NCBI RefSeq assembly: GCF_004785685.1 | Contig: NZ_SRPF01000005.1 | Coordinates: 1-64,000, forward strand | Origin: Marinobacter confluentis | GTDB lineage: Bacteria; Pseudomonadota; Gammaproteobacteria; Pseudomonadales; Oleiphilaceae | DNA: 64,000 nt | Direction of reading: 5' to 3' | In this document: in pieces, positions 1-10,161 of the stretch | How positions within the stretch are numbered: position 1 is the first letter of the stretch | Layout of the letters: each line of letters begins with the position of its first letter | Notes under the pieces: generated by a model | The model's input: the letters and a program-made list of their open reading frames with translations, nothing else | The model's database searches: none | Told to the model about the DNA's origin: nothing | Program-made: the position numbers and the translations under genes

Positions 1-105
1 TCCTGATATTTCGTATCCGAAATACCTCGGCCAGCGCCCACACGAATTACTTGGTTAACTTTTTAAAGAGCAGTGGGAACTTCCGTTCCCTGATCAAGGC
101 CGCGT
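1..105 (-). other. rRNA operon leader (16S upstream region), continuing off the left edge
   Basis: Read on the minus strand this is the leader of a ribosomal RNA operon. It contains a boxA-like antitermination element, TGCTCTTTAAAAA (60-72), followed by a stretch containing GTGTGGGCGC, which is typical of rRNA leaders and spacers in gammaproteobacteria. Mature 16S sequence is not reached before the edge. The promoters just upstream argue for the 16S leader rather than the 16S-23S spacer, which also carries a boxA. Confidence 0.75.
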
Positions 106-133
106 ATTCTACAGCGAATCGTGACCTTGTCAA
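106..133 (-). promoter_or_regulatory. rRNA operon promoter, proximal (P2)
   Basis: Minus strand: a perfect -35 TTGACA (128-133), 16-bp spacer, -10 TAGAAT (106-111), then a G/C-rich discriminator ACGCGGCC. Short spacer and G/C-rich discriminator are the hallmarks of growth-rate and ppGpp controlled rRNA promoters. Transcription would start near 99, ahead of the boxA. Confidence 0.8.
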
Positions 134-191
134 TTGTTTTCTGAGGTAGAGCGCTGCGTTAAAACTGGCTGCTCCCCTCAAGTGAACCGGC

Positions 192-219
192 ATTCTACAG
201 ACACCGAAGACTGTGTCAA
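192..219 (-). promoter_or_regulatory. rRNA operon promoter, distal (P1)
   Basis: Minus strand: -35 TTGACA (214-219), 16-bp spacer, -10 TAGAAT (192-197). Hexamers and spacing are the same as in the proximal promoter 86 bp downstream. A/T-rich sequence immediately upstream (about 220-250, with runs of T and A) could act as an UP element. Confidence 0.78.
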
Positions 220-302
220 CGACGTTAAAACAAATATCTTTTTTTACTTCGGTTAGCCCTTACATGCTGGTTATTCAGCAACCAATTGGCAGCAAAACCT
301 GC

Positions 303-1142
303 TCAATTTTCGTCCGCAGGTTCTTCCGGCTTGCGGGAACGACGAAATAGTGAAAATAAAGGGCCAGACAGGGCGTAAGCCAGGAACCCAACAAAAAGTA
401 CGGTAGCAGGATCAAGTGCGACAATCACAAAGGTCAGCACCACCAGCAGGATGGCGGCAAACGGGACTCGTCCCCGCAGGTCCAGATCCTTGAAACTCTT
501 GTACAGAATGTTGCTGACCATAAGCACACCGCAACCGCCCACAACAACAATGGTCATCGCAGTCAGCCATGCTGCCGGCTCAAACGCATGAAAACACCAG
601 ACAACACCGGCCACACAGGCCGCCGCGGCAGGGCTGGCAAGCCCGACGAAGAATTTCTTATCCACAGAACCTATCTGGGTATTGAATCGGGCCAACCGAA
701 GTGCAGCGCCAGCCACATAGATAAAGGTAATAGCCCAACCAAACTGACCCAGATTGTTGAGAGACCAGAAGAATGCGACCAGACCAGGCGCGACACCGAA
801 CGCCACCATATCTGCAAGACTGTCATACTCTTCGCCAAATTTGCTCTGGGTATTCGTGAGCCGTGCGACGCGACCGTCCAGACCGTCAAGGATCATGGAG
901 ACGAAAATGGCAATGGCGGCGTTGTCGAAGACACCATTGGCCGCCGACACAATGGCGTAAAAGCCGGAAAAGAGTGACGCCGTTGTCAGGGCATTCGGCA
1001 AAAGGTAGATGCCTTTGCGTCTTACCGGCGCGCCTTCGACCAGCTCTTCTTCAACAACTTCGCCCGGCTCAGCATCGAAGTCCGCAGCCTGCTTTGAATC
1101 AGCTCCTGACCTGGAATGCGCCTGTGGTTTTTGTTCACTCAT
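303..1142 (-). CDS. pssA: CDP-diacylglycerol--serine O-phosphatidyltransferase
   Basis: Membrane enzyme that joins serine to CDP-diacylglycerol to give phosphatidylserine, the precursor of phosphatidylethanolamine. The complete CDP-alcohol phosphotransferase signature DG-x2-AR-x8-G-x3-D-x3-D spans residues 89-111, and several hydrophobic segments follow. The first 40 residues are acidic and polar and probably cytosolic. I place the start at the ATG at 1142 (279 residues), because GGAG lies 9 nt upstream; a TTG two codons earlier is too close to it. The gene follows ilvC, an arrangement also seen in Pseudomonas. A hairpin with a T-run lies between the two, so pssA may be partly transcribed from its own promoter. 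Confidence 0.93.
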   Translation of the reverse strand: MSEQKPQAHSRSGADSKQAADFDAEPGEVVEEELVEGAPVRRKGIYLLPNALTTASLFSGFYAIVSAANGVFDNAAIAIFVSMILDGLDGRVARLTNTQSKFGEEYDSLADMVAFGVAPGLVAFFWSLNNLGQFGWAITFIYVAGAALRLARFNTQIGSVDKKFFVGLASPAAAACVAGVVWCFHAFEPAAWLTAMTIVVVGGCGVLMVSNILYKSFKDLDLRGRVPFAAILLVVLTFVIVALDPATVLFVGFLAYALSGPLFSLFRRSRKPEEPADEN

Positions 1143-1182
1143 CCTCAATCACTCCGGATAGCATTTGTGCGGAGTATATACG

Positions 1183-1206
1183 AAAAACGCGGCCTCTAGG
1201 GCCGCG
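1183..1206 (-). terminator. Rho-independent terminator downstream of ilvC
   Basis: Minus strand: 7-bp G/C stem CGCGGCC/GGCCGCG (1200-1206 with 1188-1194), 5-nt loop, followed by TTTTT (1187-1183). It lies 28 bp after the ilvC stop and before pssA. Confidence 0.75.
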
Positions 1207-1233
1207 CTCTGTTATTGGTCTCCGCCAATCAAC

Positions 1234-2265
<1,032 letters not shown>

Positions 2266-2291
2266 TTATAGGGACCGATTATTGGCCCGCG

Positions 2292-2321
2292 ATTGTACAG
2301 AATATTGGCGATACCTGTTAA
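2292..2321 (-). promoter_or_regulatory. Possible internal promoter ahead of ilvC
   Basis: Minus strand: -35 TTAACA (2316-2321), 18-bp spacer, -10 TACAAT (2292-2297), overlapping the end of ilvH. Each hexamer matches consensus at five of six positions. It would give extra ilvC transcription inside the ilv operon; this is inferred from sequence only. Confidence 0.4.
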
Positions 2322-2809
2322 AGGCTCAGTACCTTTTCGCCCCGGGCGATGCCAGAAACACCGGAACGCACCACTTCGAGGACACCGGACGTGCCTATCG
2401 CCTGAATAAATCCATCGAGCTTCTCACTGTCGCCCGCCAACTGAACCGTGTAGACGGAACTGGTCACGTCGACAATCTGGCCGCGGAAGATATCAACCGT
2501 GCGCTTGATTTCAGCCCGCTGGGAACCGGTCGCCTTGAGCTTCACCAGCATCAGCTCCCGCTCGATGTGAGCACCTTCTGTCAGGTCAACAAGCTTCACC
2601 ACTTCTATCAGCTTGTTCAGCTGCTTGGTGATCTGCTCAATCACCCGGTCAGAGCCGGTTGTTGTAACCGTCAACCTGGACAGGGTTTCATCTTCTGTTG
2701 GGGCGACTGTCAATGTTTCGATGTTGTAGTTGCGCTGGGAGAAAAGGCCCACGACCCTCGACAGCGCGCCCGGCTCATTTTCCAGAAGAACGGATATGAT
2801 TCGACGCAT
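2318..2809 (-). CDS. ilvH: Acetolactate synthase small (regulatory) subunit
   Basis: Regulatory subunit of acetohydroxyacid synthase; in this family it stimulates the large subunit and mediates feedback inhibition by valine. The N-terminal ACT domain is clear from residue 1, with the typical opening MRRIISVLLENEPGAL, and a C-terminal ACT-like half follows. The length of 163 residues is usual. I start at the ATG at 2809; the open frame extends 10 codons further into ilvI but lacks the family pattern. Only 2 nt separate the ilvI stop from this ATG, so the two are probably translationally coupled. The symbol ilvN is also used. Confidence 0.95.
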   Translation of the reverse strand: MRRIISVLLENEPGALSRVVGLFSQRNYNIETLTVAPTEDETLSRLTVTTTGSDRVIEQITKQLNKLIEVVKLVDLTEGAHIERELMLVKLKATGSQRAEIKRTVDIFRGQIVDVTSSVYTVQLAGDSEKLDGFIQAIGTSGVLEVVRSGVSGIARGEKVLSL

Positions 2810-2811
2810 GA

Positions 2812-4530
2812 TCAGACCCTCTCCGTTTTGCTGAGCCACATGTCTTTCATCGAACCACGGGCCACCTGCATTGGGTACACATGCTCGAAGCGGTCAACGT
2901 AAATATCGACAAACACCAGCTTGTCTTTCATGGCCAGCACTTCTTTGAGTTTTGGCTCAAGATCTTCTTTCTTGTCGATCCGCACGCCAACGTGACCATA
3001 GGCTTCGGCCAGCTTGATGAAGTCCGGCAGGGATTCCATGTAAGACTCCGCATGGCGGGACTCGTAGTTCATGTCCTGCCACTGCTTGACCATACCCAGT
3101 GCCTGATTGTTCACATTGATAATCTTCACCGGCAAATTGTACTGCTTGCAGGTGGACAGCTCCTGAATGTTCATCTGAATACTGCCCTCACCGGTAATGC
3201 ACAGCACTTCATCGTCCGGATAGTTCAGCTTGACGCCCATGGCGGCCGGCAGACCGAAGCCCATGGTTCCCAGGCCACCGGAATTGATCCAGCGGTTGGG
3301 GCGATCAAACTTGTAGTATTGAGCGGCAAACATCTGGTGCTGCCCAACGTCTGTCGTCACATAGGCGTCGCCATTCGTCAGGCGCCAGAGCGCTTCAATC
3401 ACTTCCTGCGGCTTAATAGTGTCATCACTGGTTTCATAGCGCATGCCATGGAAGGCGCGCCATTCTTCGATCTGCTTCCACCAGGACGCAATGGCATCGG
3501 CGTCCGGCTTTTCTTTGCTTTCCTTGACCAGGGTAATCATTTCCTTGAGCACGGCATCAACGGGCCCGACGATGGGAACGTCGGCGTCGATCGTCTTGGA
3601 AATGGAAGCCGGGTCTATGTCGATGTGAACAATGCGCGCGCCCGGACAGAACTTCTCGGTGGCATTAGTCACCCGGTCATCAAACCGCGCTCCGACACAC
3701 AGGATGAGATCCGCATGGTGCATGGCCATGTTCGACTCATAGGTGCCATGCATACCCAGCCAGCCTAGATGCTGCTTGTCCGAAGCGGGGTAGCAACCGA
3801 TACCCATGATGGTATTGGTGATCGGGTAACCCAGCATCTGCACCAGCTCTGTCAACTGATCCGACGCCTTGCCCAGAATGACACCGCCACCGGCGTAGAT
3901 CATCGGCCGCTTGGCCGCCATCAGCATGTCCACAGCTTTCTTGATCTGACCAGCATGGCCCCGGATCGCCGGGTTATAGGAACGCAGCTTCACTTTCTTG
4001 GGGAAGCTGTACTCATACCGCTCGTTCGGGGTCGTCATATCCTTCGGGATATCCACAACCACAGGTCCGGGCCGGCCGGTCGAAGCGATATAATAGGCCT
4101 TGCGGATAATTTCAGGAATTTCTTCCGGGTGGCGAACGCTCAGGTTGTGCTTTACCACCGGCCGGGACACACCCATCATATCCGTTTCCTGGAAAGCATC
4201 CTCGCCAATCAGAGTCGATGCCACCTGGCCACAAAGCACGACCATAGGAATGGAATCCATGAACGCGGTTGCAATACCGGTGATGGTGTTGGTGGCCCCA
4301 GGGCCAGATGTAACCAGAACGGTGCCAGGTTTTCCGGATGCGCGCGCGTAACCATCAGCCATGTGCACGGCGGCCTGCTCATGCCGCACCAGGATATGTT
4401 TTACTTTATCCTGTCTGAAAAGCGCGTCATAGATATGCAATGCCGCACCACCCGGATAGCCATATATGTATTCGATGCCCTCGTCCTGCAGGGACCGAAT
4501 CAGCATATCAGCGCCAGACAATAACTCCAC
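2812..4530 (-). CDS. ilvI: Acetolactate synthase large (catalytic) subunit
   Basis: Thiamine-diphosphate enzyme that condenses two pyruvates, or pyruvate and 2-oxobutyrate, as the first common step of branched-chain amino acid synthesis. It has 572 residues. The catalytic Glu51 is in the RHEQAA motif and the thiamine diphosphate/Mg motif GEGS...N is near residue 447. The start is a GTG at 4530: the resulting N-terminus [10 protein letters not shown] matches the family opening, and AGAGGG lies 9 nt upstream. It heads the ilvI-ilvH-ilvC operon. About 500 bp of non-coding DNA precede it. The symbol ilvB is also used. Confidence 0.95.
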   Translation of the reverse strand: MELLSGADMLIRSLQDEGIEYIYGYPGGAALHIYDALFRQDKVKHILVRHEQAAVHMADGYARASGKPGTVLVTSGPGATNTITGIATAFMDSIPMVVLCGQVASTLIGEDAFQETDMMGVSRPVVKHNLSVRHPEEIPEIIRKAYYIASTGRPGPVVVDIPKDMTTPNERYEYSFPKKVKLRSYNPAIRGHAGQIKKAVDMLMAAKRPMIYAGGGVILGKASDQLTELVQMLGYPITNTIMGIGCYPASDKQHLGWLGMHGTYESNMAMHHADLILCVGARFDDRVTNATEKFCPGARIVHIDIDPASISKTIDADVPIVGPVDAVLKEMITLVKESKEKPDADAIASWWKQIEEWRAFHGMRYETSDDTIKPQEVIEALWRLTNGDAYVTTDVGQHQMFAAQYYKFDRPNRWINSGGLGTMGFGLPAAMGVKLNYPDDEVLCITGEGSIQMNIQELSTCKQYNLPVKIINVNNQALGMVKQWQDMNYESRHAESYMESLPDFIKLAEAYGHVGVRIDKKEDLEPKLKEVLAMKDKLVFVDIYVDRFEHVYPMQVARGSMKDMWLSKTERV

Positions 4531-5038
4531 GATGTTCTACCCTCTTCTACAGGTGAATGAGCCGGACTGCTTCCGGCCGGGTGCCTGGGTATCCGGCCTT
4601 CGCGCTTCTTTTGAAAGCGGAAACGGATTCTGTGCCACACTGATGAAAGAGGTTGTCTCCTGGCCAGCCGCCCTCCTGAGGGTTGCGGAGAACGACCAAT
4701 CGACGAGCGTCCAGTGTGGTTGCTGATGGGGGATACCTGCACGGGATTTCCTGCCGTATTGACCCCAGTCTTCAGGCAACGCGTAATTTTGACAGCGGGA
4801 AACTCCCTGTCAATAGCAACCGCCGCATTCTATGCCCTATCCTGGCTCAGGTCTGCCATACTTTTGGCAAAGATTTCCGTCAGCAATTCAGTCAGGATTT
4901 GAACCAGCCCGAAGAAAGTTGGCTTTACAAATGGCAGGATCGCTTTAGGCTTAGTGGTAACGATGCGCTCCCGGGCGCTTTGATCAGGCTAAAACAAACA
5001 GGCCGACGCAGTATAGGCCTACGCAAAAGAGTAAAGGC
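4531..5038. other. 508-bp divergent intergenic region, ilvI / DUF4124 gene
   Basis: No convincing gene. For ilvI (minus) there is a -10 TAGAAT at 4827-4832 followed by G/C-rich DNA but without a good -35, and a TTGACA with a poor -10 near 4789-4813. A 250-300 nt ilvI leader would leave room for attenuation. I looked for a leader peptide rich in Val, Leu or Ile codons and found none. A small hairpin GCCGGA/TCCGGC (4560-4576) lacks a T-run. No clear promoter was found for the plus-strand gene; AAAGG precedes its ATG. Confidence 0.5.
4789..4813. repeat. Imperfect inverted repeat upstream of ilvI
   Basis: TTGACAGCGGGA - AAC - TCCCTGTCAA: ten paired bases with a 2-nt bulge and a 3-nt spacer. Each arm carries a TTGACA on one strand, so a bound protein could cover -35 elements facing either way. 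It may be an operator or a transcript hairpin; the role is unknown. Confidence 0.5.
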
Positions 5039-5506
5039 ATGAACAGGAAAATCCTCGCTCTCGCAGTATGCATCATGGTGATTCCGGCCTCCGCTTCAGC
5101 GCAGTCGGTCTACAAATGGACAGACGAAAACGGAATCGTGCATTTTGGTGACCGTGCGCCCAGTGGAACAGAGTCCGAATCTGTCAGCATCCGCACCGGC
5201 AAGAGAGCCGGCTCGGGCGACTCTGACTCAGCAAGCCCCCAACAACGTGTTCAACAAATGGATGAGCAGGCAGCACAGAGCGCTGAACGCGAACAGCTCA
5301 GCGCCGCGGAAGAAGCCAGGCAGAAGCAACGCGCGGCAAACTGCCAGACCGCAAGAAGTAACCTTAGCCTGATCCGCAGCGGCAGCCGCATAAGAGTTGA
5401 AGAGAATGGTGAAGAACGGTATCTGACCGAGGAAGAAAAAGCCGAGAAACGTGAGCAGTTCGAAGAGATCGCTGAGCTGAACTGCAACGAAGAAACCCAG
5501 CAATAA
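5039..5506 (+). CDS. DUF4124 domain-containing secreted protein
   Basis: A 155-residue protein with a signal peptide (cleavage likely after the ASAQ region, about residue 22). The DUF4124 signature follows at once: VYKWTDENGIVHFGD, then a short Pro/Ser/Glu linker. The rest is highly charged, rich in Glu, Gln, Arg and Ala, and probably helical or coiled coil, with two cysteines near the end. DUF4124 proteins are common in gammaproteobacterial envelopes and have no settled function. It stands alone between divergent ilvI and convergent clpB. Confidence 0.85.
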   Translation: MNRKILALAVCIMVIPASASAQSVYKWTDENGIVHFGDRAPSGTESESVSIRTGKRAGSGDSDSASPQQRVQQMDEQAAQSAEREQLSAAEEARQKQRAANCQTARSNLSLIRSGSRIRVEENGEERYLTEEEKAEKREQFEEIAELNCNEETQQ

Positions 5507-5514
5507 TCGCCGTA

Positions 5515-5540
5515 ACAGAAAAGGGGGCCAGCAGGCCCCC
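5515..5540 (-). terminator. Terminator between clpB and the DUF4124 gene
   Basis: Perfect 7-bp G/C stem GGGGGCC-AGCA-GGCCCCC (5523-5540). On the minus strand it is followed by TTTTCTGTT, ending clpB. On the plus strand the tail TATC is poor, so termination of the DUF4124 gene there is less certain. Confidence 0.75.
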
Positions 5541-5561
5541 TATCAAATCACCAACCAGTGC

Positions 5562-8138
5562 TCACGTCTTGCTGAACACCAGGGCATTGCCCTTCACCTC
5601 TGCCCGGATGGTGTCGCCCGACACAAAATCGCCCTGCAACAGCCGTTGTGCCAGAGGATTCTCAATCATCCGCTGGATTGCCCGCTTCAACGGCCGCGCC
5701 CCATACACCGGGTCGTAACCCACTTCCGCCAGCAATTCCATGGCCGAATCGTCCAGCTCCAGCTTCATCTCCTGCTCTTTCAGGCGCTTGCTGAGAATCT
5801 CGATCTGGATTCTGGCAATGCCCTGGATCTGGTTTTCAGCCAACGGATGGAAGACCACAACCTCGTCTACACGGTTGATGAACTCAGGCCGGAAGTGAGT
5901 ACCCACTACCTCCATGACATCCGCTTTCATAGACTCGTAGTTTGCTTCTCCCGCTTTCTGTTGAATAATGTCCGAACCCAGGTTGGAGGTCATGACAATC
6001 ACGGTATTTCTGAAATCCACCGTGCGGCCCTGACCATCTGTGAGCCGGCCGTCCTCCAATACCTGCAACAGGATATTGAAAACATCCGGGTGGGCTTTCT
6101 CCACTTCGTCCAGCAACAGCACTGAATAGGGCCGCCGACGGACTGCTTCGGTCAGGTAACCGCCCTCTTCATAACCGACATAACCCGGAGGCGCGCCAAT
6201 CAGCCGCGCCACCGAGTGTTTTTCCATGAACTCGGACATATCAATCCGAACCATCGCCTCCTCGGTATCGAACAGGAAAGACGCCAGGGCCTTGCACAAC
6301 TCGGTCTTGCCAACGCCGGTGGGTCCGAGAAAAAGGAACGAGCCGTTCGGGCGATGAGGATCAGAGAGCCCCGCCCTTGAGCGGCGCACCGCATTAGACA
6401 CCGCTTCAACCGCCTCGTCCTGACCAATCACCCGGCCGTGAAGCGCCTCTTCCATGCGCATCAGCTTATCCCGTTCGCCTTCCAGCATCTTGGAGACCGG
6501 AATACCCGTCCATTTGGAGACGATTTCAGCGATTTCTTCATCCGTCACCCGGTTGCGAAGCAGCTTCATTTCCATCATCTCGGCCTGGCTGGCCATATCG
6601 AGCTGACGCTCAAGTTCCGGAATCTGCCCGTACTGCAACTCAGACATCTTTCCCAGGTCGCCTGCTCGGCGGGCATTCTCCAGATCAATCCGGGCCTGTT
6701 CGAGCCGGCTCTTGATCTTCTGGGAACCATGCAGGGCGGCCTTTTCAGTATTCCAGATTTCCTCCAGGTCGGCGTATTCCCGTTCAACCCCACTGATGAC
6801 AGCCGACAGTTCAGAAAGCCGCTTTTTCGAGGCCGCGTCCGTTTCCTTTTTCAGTGCTTCACGCTCGATCTTTAACTGGATCAGGCGGCGCTCAAGGCGG
6901 TCCAGAGCCTCTGGCTTGGAATCCATTTCCATACGGATCTGGCTGGCTGCCTCGTCCACCAGATCGATCGCCTTGTCGGGCAGTTGCCGGTCCGCGATGT
7001 AGCGATGGGACAGCCTGGCCGCAGCAATGATAGCGCCATCGGTTACTTCTACCCCATGGTGCACCTCATAGCGCTCTTTAAGGCCGCGGAGAATGGCGAT
7101 GGTGTCTTCTTCGTTGGGCTCGCTGACCAACACCTTCTGGAACCGGCGCTCCAGCGCGGCGTCTTTTTCAATATTTTCCCGGTATTCATCAAGAGTCGTC
7201 GCGCCGACACAGTGCAGCTCACCGCGCGCCAACGCAGGCTTGAGCATGTTACCGGCGTCCATCGAGCCTTCGGCTTTACCGGCGCCAACCACCGTATGAA
7301 TCTCGTCAATGAACAGAATGATCTGGCCTTCCTGTTTTGCCAGCTCGCTCAGAACCGCTTTCAGACGTTCTTCAAAATCACCACGGAACTTGGCACCAGC
7401 GATAAGAGAGCCCATATCCAGCGAGAGTACACGCTTGTTTTTCAGCCCTTCCGGCACTTCACCGTTGACGATGCGCTGGGCGAGGCCTTCCACAATGGCG
7501 GTTTTGCCAACGCCGGGCTCGCCGATCAGCACCGGGTTATTCTTGCGACGGCGCTGCAATACCTGGATGGTACGGCGAATCTCATCGTCGCGGCCGATCA
7601 CCGGGTCCAGCTTGCCGGCTTCGGCCCGCTCGGTCAGATCAATGGTGTATTTATCGAGGGCCTGACGGTTCTCCTCCGCAGACGCATCCTTGACGGCCTC
7701 GCCACCGCGCACATCGTCAATCGCCTTTTCCAGCGCCGCCTTGTCGACGCCCTGCTCCCGTAGCACTCGCCCCAGAGTACCGCGATCCTCCAGGGCCGCC
7801 AGCAGCACCAGTTCGCTTGAAACGTACTGATCACCCCGCTTCTGGGCCAGTTTGTCGGCCATGTTGAACAGCCGACCCATGTCATTGGACATGGAGACAT
7901 CGCCTGCGGTGCCCTGAACTTCCGGCAGGTTGCCAATTTCCCTGGCAATCTCCTGGCGAATACGACCGGGCTCGGCGCCTGCCTGTTTGAGCAAGGGCTT
8001 GATTGAACTGCCCTGCTGATCCATCAGCGCCAGCATGAGATGCACGGGCTCGATGAAATTGTGGTCTTTTCCCACCGCAAGGGACTGGGCATCGGCCAGC
8101 GCCGTCTGCAATTTACTGGTCAGTTTGTCGATTCTCAT
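5562..8138 (-). CDS. clpB: ATP-dependent chaperone ClpB (protein disaggregase)
   Basis: Hexameric AAA+ disaggregase that works with DnaK to pull apart heat-aggregated proteins. It has the ClpB N-terminal domain (about 1-145), a first AAA+ domain with Walker A GEPGVGKT near 205, the long charged coiled-coil middle domain (about 400-520) that separates ClpB from ClpA, and a second AAA+ domain with GPTGVGKT near 605. The start is taken at the ATG at 8138 (MRIDKLT, 858 residues, the family length); 17 upstream codons are open but not ClpB-like. A sigma-32 type promoter precedes it. Confidence 0.97.
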   Translation of the reverse strand: MRIDKLTSKLQTALADAQSLAVGKDHNFIEPVHLMLALMDQQGSSIKPLLKQAGAEPGRIRQEIAREIGNLPEVQGTAGDVSMSNDMGRLFNMADKLAQKRGDQYVSSELVLLAALEDRGTLGRVLREQGVDKAALEKAIDDVRGGEAVKDASAEENRQALDKYTIDLTERAEAGKLDPVIGRDDEIRRTIQVLQRRRKNNPVLIGEPGVGKTAIVEGLAQRIVNGEVPEGLKNKRVLSLDMGSLIAGAKFRGDFEERLKAVLSELAKQEGQIILFIDEIHTVVGAGKAEGSMDAGNMLKPALARGELHCVGATTLDEYRENIEKDAALERRFQKVLVSEPNEEDTIAILRGLKERYEVHHGVEVTDGAIIAAARLSHRYIADRQLPDKAIDLVDEAASQIRMEMDSKPEALDRLERRLIQLKIEREALKKETDAASKKRLSELSAVISGVEREYADLEEIWNTEKAALHGSQKIKSRLEQARIDLENARRAGDLGKMSELQYGQIPELERQLDMASQAEMMEMKLLRNRVTDEEIAEIVSKWTGIPVSKMLEGERDKLMRMEEALHGRVIGQDEAVEAVSNAVRRSRAGLSDPHRPNGSFLFLGPTGVGKTELCKALASFLFDTEEAMVRIDMSEFMEKHSVARLIGAPPGYVGYEEGGYLTEAVRRRPYSVLLLDEVEKAHPDVFNILLQVLEDGRLTDGQGRTVDFRNTVIVMTSNLGSDIIQQKAGEANYESMKADVMEVVGTHFRPEFINRVDEVVVFHPLAENQIQGIARIQIEILSKRLKEQEMKLELDDSAMELLAEVGYDPVYGARPLKRAIQRMIENPLAQRLLQGDFVSGDTIRAEVKGNALVFSKT

Positions 8139-8159
8139 AATCCTGTTCCCTTCTGTGCT

Positions 8160-8184
8160 GGCGCGCTTTAAACATAAGCGCGCC
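8160..8184 (-). repeat. Hairpin in the clpB 5' untranslated leader
   Basis: Perfect 9-bp inverted repeat, GGCGCGCTT / AAGCGCGCC, with a 7-nt A/T-rich loop. It lies between the heat-shock promoter and the clpB ribosome-binding site, so it would form at the 5' end of the transcript. Confidence 0.6.
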
Positions 8185-8213
8185 CACAAACTTTCGTTCG
8201 TCTGATAACGTCA

Positions 8214-8241
8214 ATGTAGGGGCGTTTAACGGGAGTTCAAG
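8214..8241 (-). promoter_or_regulatory. Sigma-32 (RpoH) heat-shock promoter of clpB
   Basis: Minus strand: -35 CTTGAA (8236-8241), 13-bp spacer, -10 CCCCTACAT (8214-8222). This is close to the RpoH consensus of CTTGAA and CCCCATnTA with 13-17 bp between. Transcription would start near 8207, giving a leader of about 70 nt. Confidence 0.8.
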
Positions 8242-8304
8242 CGGCAGACTGAAATAAGTGTCAGAAATTTGACGCGAAACCCCGGCAAGGGGATTCGAGG
8301 GTGT

Positions 8305-9045
8305 TCAGGCAATGAAAATCAGGCTGGCCATACGACCGGTCACACCGTCGCGGCGGTAGGAAAAGAAGCGCTCAGGCGCAGAAAACGTGCACTCTGTCCC
8401 GCCATAGATCTGGATGACCCCCTGCGCTTTCAGGCGCTGTCGGGCAAGCAGGTATAAGTCGCCCATGTAGTGGCCGGCTCGCGACCCGGGCACGAAGGCA
8501 TCACCAGCGTCAGGATGCTCACGGATAAACGCCTCCCGCACTTCCCCACCTACCTCAAATTGACTCGGGCCAATAGCGGGACCAAGCCAGGCCATCACCT
8601 CCGATGGGTCATCAAACTGTGCCAACACCTTCTCTAATACGCCGTCACACAGCCCCCGCCAGCCCGCATGGGCAGCCGCCACACGGGTCCCTTCGTAGTT
8701 ACAGAAGAGCACTGGCAAACAGTCGGCGGTCATGATCAAGCAGGGAACGCCAGGCCGCGTTGTTACGCAACCATCGGCGGTAACGGGCGCCCTCTGAGGC
8801 AACGTGACCACATCCGTGCCATGAACCTGATTCATGAAACAGAAGGCGGACGGCAAAAGCCCCATGGCGTCGGCCAGTTGCCGACGATTCTGTTCAACCC
8901 GCGCGGGTTCATCGCTAACGTGGCCGCCAAGATTGAAGCTATCCCAGGGTGCCGGACTGAAACCCCCAGCCCGGGTGGTAGAAACTGCTCTAATCCCGGC
9001 CGGTGCCGGCCATTCTGGGAAAATCAGGTTCAGCTCAGAATTCAT
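8305..9045 (-). CDS. pgeF: Laccase-domain protein PgeF/YfiH (purine nucleoside phosphorylase / peptidoglycan editing factor)
   Basis: Member of the YfiH (DUF152) family. Family members act on purine nucleosides, and the E. coli protein prevents L-Ser misincorporation into peptidoglycan; 'polyphenol oxidase' is an older label. The metal-site motifs are intact: NQVHGTDV, TADCLPVLF and AHAGWRG supply His, Cys and His. The length of 246 residues is normal. Its start overlaps the end of rluD by 11 nt, and clpB follows, the common rluD-pgeF-clpB order, so it is co-transcribed with rluD. Confidence 0.92.
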   Translation of the reverse strand: MNSELNLIFPEWPAPAGIRAVSTTRAGGFSPAPWDSFNLGGHVSDEPARVEQNRRQLADAMGLLPSAFCFMNQVHGTDVVTLPQRAPVTADGCVTTRPGVPCLIMTADCLPVLFCNYEGTRVAAAHAGWRGLCDGVLEKVLAQFDDPSEVMAWLGPAIGPSQFEVGGEVREAFIREHPDAGDAFVPGSRAGHYMGDLYLLARQRLKAQGVIQIYGGTECTFSAPERFFSYRRDGVTGRMASLIFIA

Positions 9046-10012
9046 TGCTGTTCAGTTCACTGAAGTGTTTTCGCAGCGCTGCGAGCAAATCCACCATATC
9101 CTGAGGCATGGGCACTTCCCAACTCAGGGTTTCACCGGTCTGTGGGTGTTCAAGGGTCAATTTACGGGCATGCAGGGCCTGACGATGAAACGCGGACAAG
9201 GCCTCGCGCAACTCGTCTGTTGTACCCTTGGGCAACCTCAGGCGCCCACCGTATTGCGGGTCGCCCACAAGTGGATGCTTCACGTGGGCCATATGAACCC
9301 GGATCTGGTGGGTTCGCCCGCTTTCCAGCGTACAACGAACGTGGGTGTGCGCTGCAAAGCGTTCCGCCAACCGGTAGTGCGTCACTGCCGGCTTACCGGA
9401 CGAAACCACGGCCATCTTTTTACGCTCCTGCGGGTGTCGCCCGATCGGCGCATCTACCGTCGCCCCACCGGTAATTGTTCCAACAATCACCGCTTCGTAT
9501 TCACGGCCCATGGTTCGGGTCTGCAACTGATCAACCAGCGACGTATGGGCGATCAGGCTGCGGGCCACCACCATGATGCCGGAAGTATCCTTATCCAGAC
9601 GGTGAACGATGCCAGCCCGGGGCAGGTTTTCCACTTCCGGGGCGTAATTCAGCAACGCGTTGACCAGGGTGCCATCGGCATGCCCTGCCGCAGGGTGAAC
9701 CACCAGCCCGGCTGGCTTGTTGATTACCAGTAGATGCTCGTCTTCATAAACCACATCCAGGCTGATCGCTTCAGCTTCCCAGCTAACCTGTGCTTCCGGC
9801 TCCGCGTCCAGCAACAGCACATCGCCCATCATCACTTTGTCCCTGGGCTTGCAGGTTTTCCCATCAACCGTTAAAGCCCCTGACTTGATCCAGCCCTGCA
9901 GCCGAGAACGGGAGTGTTCGGGCATGAGTTCGGCAGCGGCCTGATCCAGCCGCCGATCGCTGAGTTCCGGCGGAATGGAGAAGCGGGCGATGATACGTGA
10001 TTCAGATGACAT
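9035..10012 (-). CDS. rluD: 23S rRNA pseudouridine(1911/1915/1917) synthase
   Basis: Makes three pseudouridines in helix 69 of 23S rRNA, which matter for 50S maturation. It has an N-terminal S4 RNA-binding domain (to about residue 75) and an RluA-family catalytic domain with the catalytic Asp140 in HRLDKDTSG. The length is 325 residues. It is divergent from bamD, a placement shared with Pseudomonas, which supports RluD over RluA or RluC. Confidence 0.93.
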   Translation of the reverse strand: MSSESRIIARFSIPPELSDRRLDQAAAELMPEHSRSRLQGWIKSGALTVDGKTCKPRDKVMMGDVLLLDAEPEAQVSWEAEAISLDVVYEDEHLLVINKPAGLVVHPAAGHADGTLVNALLNYAPEVENLPRAGIVHRLDKDTSGIMVVARSLIAHTSLVDQLQTRTMGREYEAVIVGTITGGATVDAPIGRHPQERKKMAVVSSGKPAVTHYRLAERFAAHTHVRCTLESGRTHQIRVHMAHVKHPLVGDPQYGGRLRLPKGTTDELREALSAFHRQALHARKLTLEHPQTGETLSWEVPMPQDMVDLLAALRKHFSELNSNEF

Positions 10013-10079
10013 TAAGCCCCCGGGGCCGTTTATAAAGTTACGTTTGAGTCAAAAAGGCGGAATCCAACGGACCTGCCAC

Positions 10080-10108
10080 TGCACAATCAGGGATAACCCC
10101 GTTACAAT
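10080..10108 (+). promoter_or_regulatory. Probable bamD promoter
   Basis: TGCACA (10080-10085), 17-bp spacer, TACAAT (10103-10108). The -10 matches at five of six positions and the -35 at four. It lies 54 bp before the bamD ATG, inside the 149-bp gap to rluD. Confidence 0.5.
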
Positions 10109-10161
10109 GGCGTTCAATTTCGACCCGCAATTTCAGTTTTGCCATTATACGGGATTCCGGC

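Noticed and set aside
1..302. 16S-23S spacer or a tRNA gene
   Set aside because: The boxA would also fit a spacer, but two strong promoters just upstream indicate a 16S leader; no tRNA-like arms are visible.
4537..4779. Minus-strand small frames before ilvI as possible attenuation leader peptides
   Set aside because: They lack clusters of Val, Leu or Ile codons and no terminator with a T-run follows.
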